64,000 nucleotides of DNA from Gammaproteobacteria bacterium (GTDB taxonomy: Bacteria; Pseudomonadota; Gammaproteobacteria; Pseudomonadales; UBA5518): contig JADKDK010000001.1 in NCBI GenBank assembly GCA_016718385.1, positions 868,001 to 932,000 on the forward strand, in the 5' to 3' direction. Numbering within the stretch: the stretch's first letter is position 1; the number at the start of each line of letters is the position of its first letter. Below the pieces are notes generated by a model. The model did no database searches. It saw only the letters and a program-made list of their open reading frames with translations, and was not told where the DNA came from. Below, piece by piece: positions 1 through 8,547 of the stretch. Both the position numbers and the translations under genes were made by a program.

Positions 1-1
1 T

Positions 2-214
2 CAGTGTCGCCAGATCGGGGAGACTCCGATGGCTTATCCCAGCCGCCACGAGCTGGCGGCGGAACTGAGGGTTGCCCCGCTGGGGAGCTATTTGATCTTC
101 TTCCGCTGCGTTGGCGGCGCCGTTCGCATCGAGCGGGTGCCGCATGGCGCGCGGGACTTGCATGCCGTGCTCGGAATGCGCGAGGGCAGAGGTGGCGACA
201 CGGTGCAATCTTGA
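2..214 (+). CDS. RelE/ParE family toxin, 3' end only
   Basis: The frame is open from the window edge to a TGA at 212-214 and gives about 70 residues. The segment LRVAPLGSYLIFF followed by VRIERVPHGARDL matches the C-terminal beta strands of ParE/RelE-fold toxins, where the usual pattern is LR-x-x-PVGxYxIFYR then IxRVLHGARD. Such toxins inhibit gyrase or cleave mRNA and pair with a small upstream antitoxin, which would lie outside this window. The tail after ARDL is longer than usual. The gene ends 10 bp before the next start. The family call is good for a fragment; activity cannot be judged. Confidence 0.7.
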   Translation, partial: QCRQIGETPMAYPSRHELAAELRVAPLGSYLIFFRCVGGAVRIERVPHGARDLHAVLGMREGRGGDTVQS

Positions 215-224
215 TGGAAGCGCC

Positions 225-1742
225 ATGACGGAACACGACGCACTGAAGGTATTGCTGGTCCGGTCCATCGAAACGCAAGGGGGTTTCGGCAACCAGCTGC
301 AGGACGCCGACAAGCAGATGGCGACCCGCATGGCGATAGAGCAGGTCGGCAAGGACGCGGCCCCGGACGCCTTCATCGCCGCGCGGGCAACTGCCCTGAT
401 CGGTCAGCTGGCGCCCAAAGAGCCGCTCATCGAGGCAATCCTGGCCGTCAGGCTTTGGCGTTCCGCCTGGATATGGGCATCGGTTGCGGTGGGGTTAGTG
501 CTCGGGGTCGGCACATCGGAGCTCTTTGGCGAAGACGATCGGCAGAACATCGTGGATCTCTTGCCCTGGCTGGTGATCCTGTGGAACCTCGCCGTGTATG
601 TCGCTTTGATAGCTGGCAAGCACATGCCCCTGCGGCCCGGATTCATCGAACGCCTCGCGCGCTGGGCCAACCCGTGGTCGCTTGCCGCGATGACGGGCAA
701 ACGTCATGGCTCACCTGCCTTCCTGTTCCACCCCCGGCTGCGCCCGCTGATCAGGCGCATCCGTTCCTCGACGGAGTTGGCGGCCGTGTTGCGCGACTTT
801 GGCCGTGCATGGACGTCGGCGTGCCTGCCGATGGTGACGGCCCGGACGGCGTTGCTCCTGCATGCAGCAAGCTTCGCCTTCGTGATCGGTGTCATCGTCA
901 GCATGTACGCAAACGCGTGGGGCAATGACCTGGCCCTGGTCTGGGAAAGTTCGATAGTCACCTCGCCCGGGGCCGCACGCCTGCTGCTGTCGGTCCTGTT
1001 CGCGCCGGCGTTGTACGTCACGGGTTTTGCGCTTCCCGATACGAGCTGGTTTGCCGCGCTCAGGGAGAGCGCCGGTTCCGTGTCCACCGTGGAGGCTGCG
1101 ATGGACTGGTTGTATCTGTACGTGGTTTCGCTTCTGCTCCTGGTTGCGATCCCGCGCATGCTGCTGGCGCTCTGGAACGTCTGGCGCTCCCGCCGGCTGT
1201 CATGCCGGTTTCCGTTGTCGCTCGACGACGGCTACTTCCGCAGCCTGTTGCGTGCGCAACGCGATGTGACGGCGAACGTGCGGATCGTGCCTTATGCGTG
1301 CGAGCCCGCAGAGGCCGCCACGGACAGCCTGGAGGGACTGGTAGGCGCCGCGATCGGCGGGCCTGCGGTCGTGAACGTGGAGACGCCGGTCCCCTTCGGT
1401 GGAGAGGACGAACCTGCGCTGTTACCCGCGCCGCACGCCGACACCACGCACCTGCTGGTGCTGTTCGACCTGGGCGCTACGCCCGAGGAAGAGAACCACG
1501 GCGCCTTCATCAAGACCATCGAAGACCGGAGCGCGCTGCGTGCCGTGCTGGTGGTCAACGAGAGCGGTTTCATCCGACGCTTTGGCGCCAATTCGTCGAG
1601 GCATCTGGCGCGGCGCGAAGCCTGGGCGACGTTCGCGTCCTCCCTGGGCAGGGTCCCGCTCTTCGTGTCGCTGGACGCAAGGCCTTCGAGCGATGCCGTC
1701 AGGGAGCTCCGGTCCCTCGTGTACACCTCGGGGGGTGCCTGA
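225..1742 (+). CDS. DUF2868 domain membrane protein
   Basis: This 505-residue protein has several hydrophobic segments, around residues 80-98, 113-130, 245-265 and 290-310, and a further helix before residue 360. A soluble C-terminal part follows. The composition and order match DUF2868 proteins, which are usually encoded directly before a DUF3482 GTPase, exactly as here (1 nt separates the two genes). The ATG at 225 was preferred to the ATG at 111 because the first 38 codons of the longer frame lie over the toxin gene and look non-coding. The pair probably forms a membrane-associated GTPase complex of unknown role. No enzymatic motif is visible. Confidence 0.75.
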   Translation: MTEHDALKVLLVRSIETQGGFGNQLQDADKQMATRMAIEQVGKDAAPDAFIAARATALIGQLAPKEPLIEAILAVRLWRSAWIWASVAVGLVLGVGTSELFGEDDRQNIVDLLPWLVILWNLAVYVALIAGKHMPLRPGFIERLARWANPWSLAAMTGKRHGSPAFLFHPRLRPLIRRIRSSTELAAVLRDFGRAWTSACLPMVTARTALLLHAASFAFVIGVIVSMYANAWGNDLALVWESSIVTSPGAARLLLSVLFAPALYVTGFALPDTSWFAALRESAGSVSTVEAAMDWLYLYVVSLLLLVAIPRMLLALWNVWRSRRLSCRFPLSLDDGYFRSLLRAQRDVTANVRIVPYACEPAEAATDSLEGLVGAAIGGPAVVNVETPVPFGGEDEPALLPAPHADTTHLLVLFDLGATPEEENHGAFIKTIEDRSALRAVLVVNESGFIRRFGANSSRHLARREAWATFASSLGRVPLFVSLDARPSSDAVRELRSLVYTSGGA

Positions 1743-1743
1743 G

Positions 1744-3252
1744 ATGCCCGCGACAGCCAGGGAGCACACCATCGCGGTGGGCCTGTGCTCGCACACCAAC
1801 GTGGGCAAGACCAGTCTGGCGCGCACGCTGCTCGGGCGCGACGTGGGGGAAGTCCGTGACAGCCCGCACGTCACCGAGTTCGCGGACGGCTACACGTGGA
1901 TCGAATCCCCGGCAGGCCAGACGCTGCAGCTATGGGATACGCCGGGCTTCGGCGATTGCCAGCGCCTGCTCAAGCGCCTGGACCCGTCCGGCAATCCTTT
2001 CGCGTGGCTCCTGACCCATGTGTGGGACAGGTGGCGGGACAAACCCTTTTACCTGACGCAGAAGGCGTTGCGTAACCTGCAGGACGAATCCGACGTCATC
2101 GTTTACCTGGTGAACGCCTCGGAGCCGCCCCGGTCCGCCGCTTACGTCGAGAGTGAGTTCAGGCTCCTGGAATGGATGAACAAGCCGGTCATCGTGCTCG
2201 TCAACCAACTGGGTACCGAGCAAACGCTGGAGCAGGAAGCTGCCGACGTCGCCGTCTGGAAGGAGTACCTCGCAAGCCGTTATGCCTTTGTGGGTGAGGT
2301 GCTGCCGCTGGATGCGTTCTCGCGCTGCTGGGTGCAGGAGTACCGCTTGCTCGACGCGGTGCACGCGGCGCTGCAGGACCCGCAACGCCAGGTCCTGATG
2401 CAGGCTCTTTGCGTGGCCTGGCAGCGGGAAAAGCTCGATCGCTTCGAGAAGTCCATGCGCGCACTGGCCGAATACGTCGCGCGTTGCGCCGTCACCCGGC
2501 AGCTCGTCTCGGAGCCCGTCGGAGTGGCGCGAACGGTGTTGGATACCGTGAGGTTCCGCAACAGGGGCGAGGCTGCGCAACGACAGGCCGAGGCCGCCCT
2601 CGGGGATACCCTTCGACGCCATACCCGGGAGATGCACGCGACGCTGGCGGGCATCAACGGCGTTGACGTGACGGTCCTGGACGAGGTTGCCGCTGCCTTG
2701 AAGCAGATGTCTCACCCGGCGAAAGGCGTCTCGGCGCCGAAGGTGAGCGCGCTCGGCGGCCTGGTCGGTGGTGCGCTTGCCGGGCTTGGAACGGACCTGA
2801 TGTCCGGGGGGCTCTCGCTCGGCATGGGAATGATCATCGGCGGAATCACCGGGGCGCTGGGGGGAGGAGGGGCCGCCTACGGATACAACCGCGTCGCCGG
2901 CAAGACCGGGCAATGGCTGGATTGGGACGCCGAGGCGCTCACCCAGATCTTCCGCAACGCGGTGCTCTTCTACCTCCTGGTGGCCCACCTCGGCCGCGGG
3001 CGGGGGCCCGCTGTTCTCGAGCGCGAACACCCGCGCTGGGCGACTGCCTTGCCGCGTGCGATGGAAGCCGAGGAGGACACCTTGCTGGCGATGTGGAACT
3101 CGCGCAAGACGGATGCAGTCGATGCGGGCGCGCGCCAGAGACTGGGCGAGCAACTGACCCCGGTGATGACGGATGTCACCTGGAGGGTTCTGGAGGAACT
3201 GTATCCCTGGGCTTCGCGGGTGCGAGAGATGCCCGTGTCCATGAAGGGATGA
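1744..3252 (+). CDS. GTPase with DUF3482 domain
   Basis: This 502-residue protein has a small GTPase domain: a P-loop at residues 16-23 (SHTNVGKT, with Ser replacing the first Gly), G3 at residues 64-71 (WDTPGFGD) and a G4-like VNQLG at 153-157. The C-terminal half is DUF3482. It contains a glycine-rich hydrophobic stretch at about residues 335-385 that looks like a membrane-inserting hairpin. The start is 1 nt after the DUF2868 stop, so the two are probably translationally coupled and act together at the inner membrane. The specific function of this GTPase family is unknown to me. Confidence 0.8.
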   Translation: MPATAREHTIAVGLCSHTNVGKTSLARTLLGRDVGEVRDSPHVTEFADGYTWIESPAGQTLQLWDTPGFGDCQRLLKRLDPSGNPFAWLLTHVWDRWRDKPFYLTQKALRNLQDESDVIVYLVNASEPPRSAAYVESEFRLLEWMNKPVIVLVNQLGTEQTLEQEAADVAVWKEYLASRYAFVGEVLPLDAFSRCWVQEYRLLDAVHAALQDPQRQVLMQALCVAWQREKLDRFEKSMRALAEYVARCAVTRQLVSEPVGVARTVLDTVRFRNRGEAAQRQAEAALGDTLRRHTREMHATLAGINGVDVTVLDEVAAALKQMSHPAKGVSAPKVSALGGLVGGALAGLGTDLMSGGLSLGMGMIIGGITGALGGGGAAYGYNRVAGKTGQWLDWDAEALTQIFRNAVLFYLLVAHLGRGRGPAVLEREHPRWATALPRAMEAEEDTLLAMWNSRKTDAVDAGARQRLGEQLTPVMTDVTWRVLEELYPWASRVREMPVSMKG

Positions 3253-3278
3253 GGGTGCGATCCCGCCGGCACCGCCCG

Positions 3279-3922
3279 TTACGATGCCCGCTTCCCGCCG
3301 GTCGAGCGCTTCGGCGCGCCGGCTGGCTTGCGCGCGCCGGACGTCGCCGTTCTGCCGGCACGCGACCCGGCGCCTCTGGCTTTGCTGCGCGTGGCGCTCT
3401 TTCCGGTCAGCGCGAGGTATTCACCGAGCGCGCGGTCCAGTCCTGCGACGAGGAGCCAGGGATCGACATCGGATACACGGCGCCCATGAGCCTGGCCACC
3501 TGGTCCGCCGGTGCGATATGGGCCACGGCGTTCACGAGCAGGGGCGGCAGCATCTGCAGGATTTCCATCACGCCCTTGCCGCCACAGTTGCGGCACCTCG
3601 CCCGCCTGCGCTTTGGCGATGGCTCGATCAAGCTCCGCTGGCGTCGCGTCCCGGGTGAAGTCGCACAGGATTTCGAGCAGCTTGCTGGCCCCCTCGCCAT
3701 CCATCATGCAGTGGTGCATCTTGTGCACCACCGCGAATTGCCCATCGGGCAGGCCCTCGATGAACCAGGCCTCCCACAGCGGCCGGTTGCGGTCGAGATG
3801 ACTGGAGTGGGCCGGTCGCGCCCGTCGATCAGCATGAGGCCGACGGTATGCTGATAGATCCTGGATGTCTCGCCGCCCACGAACAGGACGTCCTGGGGGG
3901 TCAGCTGTCGCAACGTCTGCAT
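3279..3922 (-). pseudogene. Wax ester synthase/DGAT remnant, frameshifted and internally deleted
   Basis: Three frames of the minus strand together preserve pieces of a WS/DGAT acyltransferase. The N-terminus starts at 3922 (MQTLRQLTPQDVLFVGGE). A central segment carries the catalytic HHxxxDG motif (HKMHHCMMDGEG). A next segment (LLVNAVAHIAPADQVARL) lies in another frame, and a C-terminal piece ends in a basic Ala/Lys/Arg-rich tail at 3279. Intact family members have about 450-500 residues; only about 200 codons remain, and the frames do not join. The gene would have made wax esters or triacylglycerol from acyl-CoA. Its neighbours on the same strand are lipid genes, so it is probably a decayed member of that cluster. 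Confidence 0.75.
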
Positions 3923-3943
3923 GGTCGTTCCCCTCGCCGTGAT

Positions 3944-4771
3944 TCATTTCCTTCCTGTGCTTGCCATGAAATTCCTCACGTCCTCGGGCCAGCGCCTGAC
4001 GTCGATATCGTTCTCCGCCACCACCAGCCTCGCCTTCGGCATGGCCTCGGCGAGCCGGGTTGCGATGCTCACCGGGTGCGCGGAGTCATCGCGCCAGGCG
4101 AGGATCAGCGTCGGCATGCGTAGCCTGGCGCAATCCTCGATCGCAGGGAGGTCCGACAGTGCGGCGCCCTTGAAGGCCGCCTCGACGTTGCGCGGATCGC
4201 GCGTTGCAAGGCCGCGCACGACCTCCCGCGCAATCGCCTGCAACGGGCTGCCGGCAACACGCTCGCCCAGGATGGCATTCGCCGCGCGAAAGGGCAGCCG
4301 GCCGGCTATCCGCACCAGGCGCGCCATCATCAGGTAGGAACGCACCTGCCGCGGCCGCAGTTCCCAGGCCGTCGGCGGAATGACGAGGACCAGGCCCGCG
4401 ACGCGCCGCGGTCGCTGCATCGCCGCCCAGACCGCGGTCGCGCAACCCATCGATGCGCCACCGAGCACCGGTCTCTCGGCACCGCAATCGTCGGCGACCC
4501 GCCACATGTCCCGGGCCAGGCTCTCCCAGGCGCAGCCGCGAGGATCCAGTTCGCTGCAGGACTCGCCGTGCGCGCGCGCGTCGTAGCGGATCACGCGCGC
4601 CGTCGGCGCGAGCCCCGACCAGTCGAAGACGCCGCTCGCCTCGTCGGCGCGCATGCTGCACTGCAGCGCGTGCCCCCAGACAAAGGGAATGCCGCGACCG
4701 GCGCCGACAGACACCGCGAGCCTGCGGTCCGAATCCGCGTCGATGCTCGTCCAGCGGCGCACGGTGCTCAC
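3944..4771 (-). CDS. Alpha/beta hydrolase, possibly lacking the catalytic His
   Basis: This 275-residue alpha/beta hydrolase has a nucleophile elbow GASMG and a later acidic strand ILAWRDD. The GTG start at 4771 overlaps the TGA of the upstream hydrolase by 4 nt (GTGA), indicating coupled translation; longer versions of the frame run into that gene. Near the C-terminus, where the catalytic His normally sits in a GxDHDV-like context, the sequence reads ENDIDVRRWPEDV with no His, so the triad may be incomplete. The substrate is unknown. The lipid context (acyl-CoA ligase, wax synthase remnant) suggests an acyl ester. Confidence 0.75.
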   Translation of the reverse strand: MSTVRRWTSIDADSDRRLAVSVGAGRGIPFVWGHALQCSMRADEASGVFDWSGLAPTARVIRYDARAHGESCSELDPRGCAWESLARDMWRVADDCGAERPVLGGASMGCATAVWAAMQRPRRVAGLVLVIPPTAWELRPRQVRSYLMMARLVRIAGRLPFRAANAILGERVAGSPLQAIAREVVRGLATRDPRNVEAAFKGAALSDLPAIEDCARLRMPTLILAWRDDSAHPVSIATRLAEAMPKARLVVAENDIDVRRWPEDVRNFMASTGRK

Positions 4772-5667
4772 GGCGCGCGGCGCGCGATGCGCGTGTCGAG
4801 CTCGCGGCAGGCCTCGACAAGCGCCGCTGCGTACTCCGGCAACTGGCATGAGGTGTGCCCGCCGTCGAATTCCCGCGTCCTGGCCGAACTGATGGCATTG
4901 GCCATGCGCCGCTGCTCGGCCGGCGGGAACAGGCTGTCGCGCGTCGTGATCAGCACCGTGGTCGGCACGCGGATCTCGCGAAGCCACTCGAGGCTGCGGA
5001 ACAGCGTGATGGAGCGCACCGCGCCGCCGATGGCCCGGGGGTTGTGGCCGCTCATTTCGTTGGCTGCCACGCGCAGCCGACCGGGTTTGCTACCGTCGGT
5101 GTCCTGGCCGCCCAGGCGGCGCAGAAGCGCCAGCGGCGCGCGCATCAGGCAGAACTGCAGGCGCACGAGCCGCATGGCGGTTTCCATGAACACGGGGCCG
5201 ATGATCGTCGCGAGGCGGCCGTATTGGCGCGAGCCCCAGTCGACGCCGGAGAGCAACAGGGCGCTGATCATGCCGGGGTGGCGGCGCGCCACGAACTGCG
5301 CCACCATCCCGCCCATCGAGTAGCCGACCACGATCACGCGCTCGAGTCCCAGCACGGCGATCAGCGCCGCGACGTCATCGGCGCAGTGCTCCAGGGTGAA
5401 GTGCTCGCGGTGGAAGGGATCGCCGCCGTGTCCGCAGAGGTCGGGCGCAATCACGCGGAAATGCCTGCTGAGCGGCGCGAAGGCATACATCCAGTTGAGC
5501 CCGGAAGTCGCCAGGATGCCGTGCAGCAGCAACACGACCGGCGCTCCCGCCGGTCCGCTCGCTTCCCGGTAACAGATGGTCGCGTCGAGCACCTTGACAG
5601 TCGTCAGCGGCGGAAGATCCACGAGAGGTGCGGCCGCGCTTTCGGGGTTCCTTGCCTCACGATTCAT
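4768..5667 (-). CDS. Alpha/beta fold hydrolase
   Basis: This 299-residue hydrolase shows the full family pattern: an oxyanion strand LLLHGILATSG, an APDLCGHG turn, a nucleophile elbow GYSMGG, an acidic residue in VLITTRDSLFP and a catalytic His in FDGGHTS. The ATG at 5667 precedes MNREARNPES; the longer frame upstream is Arg/Pro-rich and unlikely to be coding. It lies between the acyl-CoA synthetase (193 bp upstream on the same strand) and the second hydrolase, which it overlaps by 4 nt. It is probably an esterase or lipase-like enzyme of lipid metabolism. The exact substrate cannot be read from the sequence. Confidence 0.85.
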   Translation of the reverse strand: MNREARNPESAAAPLVDLPPLTTVKVLDATICYREASGPAGAPVVLLLHGILATSGLNWMYAFAPLSRHFRVIAPDLCGHGGDPFHREHFTLEHCADDVAALIAVLGLERVIVVGYSMGGMVAQFVARRHPGMISALLLSGVDWGSRQYGRLATIIGPVFMETAMRLVRLQFCLMRAPLALLRRLGGQDTDGSKPGRLRVAANEMSGHNPRAIGGAVRSITLFRSLEWLREIRVPTTVLITTRDSLFPPAEQRRMANAISSARTREFDGGHTSCQLPEYAAALVEACRELDTRIARRAP

Positions 5668-5860
5668 GCGCGTGCCACCCGCGGTCGCTCGGGCCGCATC
5701 GGATTCATGCGCTGGAATGTACTGGCATTGGCCGCGCGAGTGCAACGGCCGCGTCGGGCCCTGGAGCGGGAAAACCTTGATCTGCGTCGGCGAGGGCGCG
5801 AAGAACACTGGCGACGCGTCAAATGCGCCGCACGCCCGGAACCTGCCGCGGCGCGGCGTC

Positions 5861-7663
5861 CTAGAACCTGATCCCGCCCGAGCGCAGGCGCTGGAAGGTT
5901 TCGGCGTCCAGCACCCGGTAACGGCCGGCGGCATCGTCGCGCATATACACGGGCGAATCGACGGCGTCGGGCGCGAAGCCCTGCCGCTGCAGCTCGACCT
6001 TGCGCACCTTGAAGGTGCCGGTCATGTCAGCCTGCCCGATCACGCGCACGAATACCGGTCGCGCATAGCCCGGCAACTGCTCGACGTGACGGAAGAACTC
6101 CGGACCGCTAAGGTCGAGTTCGCCCGTGGATGCCAGGGCGGCCATGCCGGCACGTCCTTCCGTGCCCGGCACCTCGACGCCGTAGACCACGGCGAGATCG
6201 ACGCCCGGGTAGCGCGCGAGCACCTCCTCGACTTCCTGCGTGGAGACATTCTCGCCCTTCCAGCGGAACGAGTCCCCGATGCGATCCACGAAATAGTAGA
6301 AGCCGTCACGGTCGCGCCGGAGCAGGTCGCCGCTCCTGAACCACGTGTCGCCGCGCTCGCGCACGTCGTGGAGGATCTTCGCGCGTGTCGCCTCGGGCGA
6401 GGTGTAGCCCTCGAAGCGCACCAGTTCGGGCTTGCCGCCGCTCGCGATTCTGCCGAGCAGTTCGCCAGGTTCGCCGCTGGCGCATTCGATGCAGAGCCCG
6501 GCGGCGTCGCGCACGTGCGCGTCCTTCTCGACGTCGTAGCGCACCAGCGTCGCCTTGATGCCGGGCATCAGGCGCCCGATCGAGCCGGGGCGCCCATGCA
6601 GATTGATCAGCGCGACATTCGACTCGGTGGCGCCGTAGAACTCGACCATGCGCGGCACGTTGAAGCGCCGCGTGAATTCCTCCCAGATATCCGGCCGCAG
6701 ACCGTTGCCCACGGCATATCGCACGCGGTGGCGCCGGTCGTATTCACCGGGCGGCTGCGTGAGCAGGTAGCGGCACATCTCGCCGATGTACTGGAACGTG
6801 GTGGCGCCGGATTCCACGATATCCTGCCAGAATTGGCTGGCGCTGAAACTGCGCCGCAGCACCAGCCGCGCGCCCGTCAGCAACACCGCGTTCACGCAGA
6901 TCACGCCGCCCACGGTGTGATACAGCGGCAGCACGCAATAGAGCGCGTCGCGCGCACCGAAACCGGACAGCAGGTGATACATGCCGCCGGACACGAAGCG
7001 CGAGTGGCTGAAGCGCGCGGCCTTGGGCAGGCCGGTGGTGCCGGAGGTGTAGATGTAGAACAGCGGATCCTCCGAGCGCAGGCCGGCACGCACCGAGGCC
7101 GGCGGGTTCTCGGTCGGGAAGCGGCGCAGTTCGGCATCCAGGCTGGCGATTTCTCCCGCGTCCGCATCCGGTTGCGCGATCGAACCGTCGCGGCGACTGA
7201 CGAACACCGGCAGGCCCTTCAGGTGCTGCGCGGCGAGTTCGCGATAGGCGGGCAGGCACTCGTCGCCCAGGATCAGGGCGCGGCAGCCGGCCGCCTCGAT
7301 CACGTGCTCCAGCGAATGGCCGCCGAGGTGCGTGTTGATCAGCGCGGTGGTCACTCCCGCCTTGGCCAGACCCGCCCAGATGCCCAGATACTCCGGGCGA
7401 TTCTCCATCATCAGCGCGACGACATCACCCTTGCCCAGCCCGCGTTCCAGCGCCCAGTGCGCGACCCGGTTCGCTTCGCGGTTGAATCCGGCGTAGCTCG
7501 TGGTGCGTCCCTCGAACTCGACGAACACGCGCTCGCCGAAGCGGCGCGCGCTGTTCTCGATGAGGTCGGCGCTGGTGTAGCTCGTGCCCTGTCGCGCTCT
7601 CCTGATGGCGGGAAGCCAGCGGATCGCGCGCAGGAATATCCTGAGACTGTACGCGTTCATCAT
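5861..7663 (-). CDS. Long-chain acyl-CoA synthetase (FadD/FATP type)
   Basis: This 600-residue AMP-forming ligase activates fatty acids to acyl-CoA through an acyl-adenylate. The AMP-binding P-loop is YTSGTTGLPKAA, the adenylate motif is EFYGATESN, and the downstream GDLLRRDRDGFYYFVDRIGD and FRWKGENVS segments are typical of FATP/very-long-chain ligases. The start at 7663 (MMNAYSLR) follows a purine-rich leader. The longer frame upstream lacks family similarity and overlaps the divergent VOC gene. It heads the minus-strand lipid cluster with two hydrolases and the wax-synthase remnant, and likely supplied acyl-CoA to them. Confidence 0.92.
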   Translation of the reverse strand: MMNAYSLRIFLRAIRWLPAIRRARQGTSYTSADLIENSARRFGERVFVEFEGRTTSYAGFNREANRVAHWALERGLGKGDVVALMMENRPEYLGIWAGLAKAGVTTALINTHLGGHSLEHVIEAAGCRALILGDECLPAYRELAAQHLKGLPVFVSRRDGSIAQPDADAGEIASLDAELRRFPTENPPASVRAGLRSEDPLFYIYTSGTTGLPKAARFSHSRFVSGGMYHLLSGFGARDALYCVLPLYHTVGGVICVNAVLLTGARLVLRRSFSASQFWQDIVESGATTFQYIGEMCRYLLTQPPGEYDRRHRVRYAVGNGLRPDIWEEFTRRFNVPRMVEFYGATESNVALINLHGRPGSIGRLMPGIKATLVRYDVEKDAHVRDAAGLCIECASGEPGELLGRIASGGKPELVRFEGYTSPEATRAKILHDVRERGDTWFRSGDLLRRDRDGFYYFVDRIGDSFRWKGENVSTQEVEEVLARYPGVDLAVVYGVEVPGTEGRAGMAALASTGELDLSGPEFFRHVEQLPGYARPVFVRVIGQADMTGTFKVRKVELQRQGFAPDAVDSPVYMRDDAAGRYRVLDAETFQRLRSGGIRF

Positions 7664-7897
7664 CTGTGGATCTCTGCAGGAGGTGCCATCACGCGGCCAG
7701 GGTGGAGCGAGTTGCATGACAATGGCGTTCGAATATAACGGACTTTTGCCCGCGTTGTATCCGCCTTTGCAGATCACGCGGTTTCGCCGGGCGGGTTGGT
7801 TGCCAACGCGGCGTGCTTGCTGCATTCTGCTGCCTCGCTCGACGCGCGCCGGGGTGCCGGACGCGCACAACCGGACCACTGACGACGGAGGCAATCG

Positions 7898-8275
7898 ATG
7901 TTCTCGCACGTAATGATCGGAACCAACGATCTCGACCGGGCCAAGACCTTCTACGACGCATTGCTCGGTACCCTCGGGGTCCCGCCGGCAATGGTCGATG
8001 GCAACCGCATTTTCTACTTCGCCAACGGCGGCATCTTCTCGGTGTCGCTGCCGATCAATGGCCAGCCGGCCACGGCAGCAAACGGGGGCACCGTCGGCTT
8101 TGCCTGCAGTTCGCCGGCACAGGCCGACGCCTGGCACGCGGCGGGGGTGGCGAATGGCGGAACCACCTGCGAGGATCCGCCCGGCGTGCGCGAGGGTGGC
8201 ATGGGCAAGATGTATCTGGCCTACCTGCGTGATCCCGACGGCAACAAGCTCTGCGCCCTGCACCGGATGGGTTGA
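7898..8275 (+). CDS. VOC family (glyoxalase-like) protein
   Basis: This 125-residue single-domain vicinal-oxygen-chelate protein begins MFSHVMIGTNDLDRAKTFYD and ends with YLRDPDGNKLCALH, the two hallmark beta-alpha-beta-beta-beta segments. GGAGG lies 6 nt before the ATG. Such proteins bind a divalent metal and act as glyoxalases, dioxygenases or resistance proteins; the metal ligands here probably include His4 and the C-terminal Glu/His positions. It stands alone between divergent and downstream genes, so no pathway can be assigned. Confidence 0.88.
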   Translation: MFSHVMIGTNDLDRAKTFYDALLGTLGVPPAMVDGNRIFYFANGGIFSVSLPINGQPATAANGGTVGFACSSPAQADAWHAAGVANGGTTCEDPPGVREGGMGKMYLAYLRDPDGNKLCALHRMG

Positions 8276-8304
8276 GGGCGTCGCCTGCCCCGTCCCCTGG
8301 GCTC

Positions 8305-8326
8305 GCCGGCACGGTCTCGTGCCGGC
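8305..8326 (+). terminator. Hairpin after VOC gene
   Basis: A perfect 8-bp stem GCCGGCAC/GTGCCGGC with a 6-nt loop lies 30 bp after the VOC stop. No clear T tract follows (CACATTTC), so it may be a weak or Rho-assisted terminator. Confidence 0.4.
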
Positions 8327-8352
8327 CACATTTCAGGCGGCCCTCACGGTGC

Positions 8353-8469
8353 CTAGGTTTTCACCGCCTGGCTGATGTCTCCCTGTCGTCGCAGGGTCTT
8401 GTCGATGTCGCCGATCTGCATGGCCTCTTCGGCGAGCGCCAGCAGCTCCTGAAAACGCGGTTCGAAGCA
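8353..8469 (-). other. Possible 3' gene remnant (38 codons)
   Basis: On the minus strand an open frame runs from just after a TGA at 8470-8472 to a TAG at 8353-8355. It reads as an amphipathic, protein-like helix region: RFQELLALAEEAMQIGDI, then DKTLRRQGDISQAVKT. It has no start codon near its beginning and no recognised family. It could be the last exon-like remnant of a degraded gene, or a chance open frame in high-GC DNA. Confidence 0.3.
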
Positions 8470-8485
8470 TCAGGGGGTGTTCGCA

Positions 8486-8491
8486 TATAAT
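8486..8491 (+). promoter_or_regulatory. Candidate -10 box for the flavoprotein gene
   Basis: TATAAT, a perfect sigma-70 -10 hexamer, lies 57 bp before the ATG at 8548. It is striking in such GC-rich DNA. The -35 region (TTCGAA at 8461, 19-bp spacer) is weak. Confidence 0.5.
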
Positions 8492-8510
8492 CCGCGGCCG
8501 CGGCCGCGGA
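8491..8510. repeat. 20-bp perfect GC palindrome at the expected transcription start
   Basis: T-CCGCGGCCGCGGCCGCGG-A is a perfect self-complementary 20-mer immediately after the TATAAT. It could act as an operator or form a hairpin at the 5' end of the transcript. Confidence 0.5.
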
Positions 8511-8547
8511 CGTCGCGAGCACAAGGTTCCAGCCCAGAGAGGTAAAG

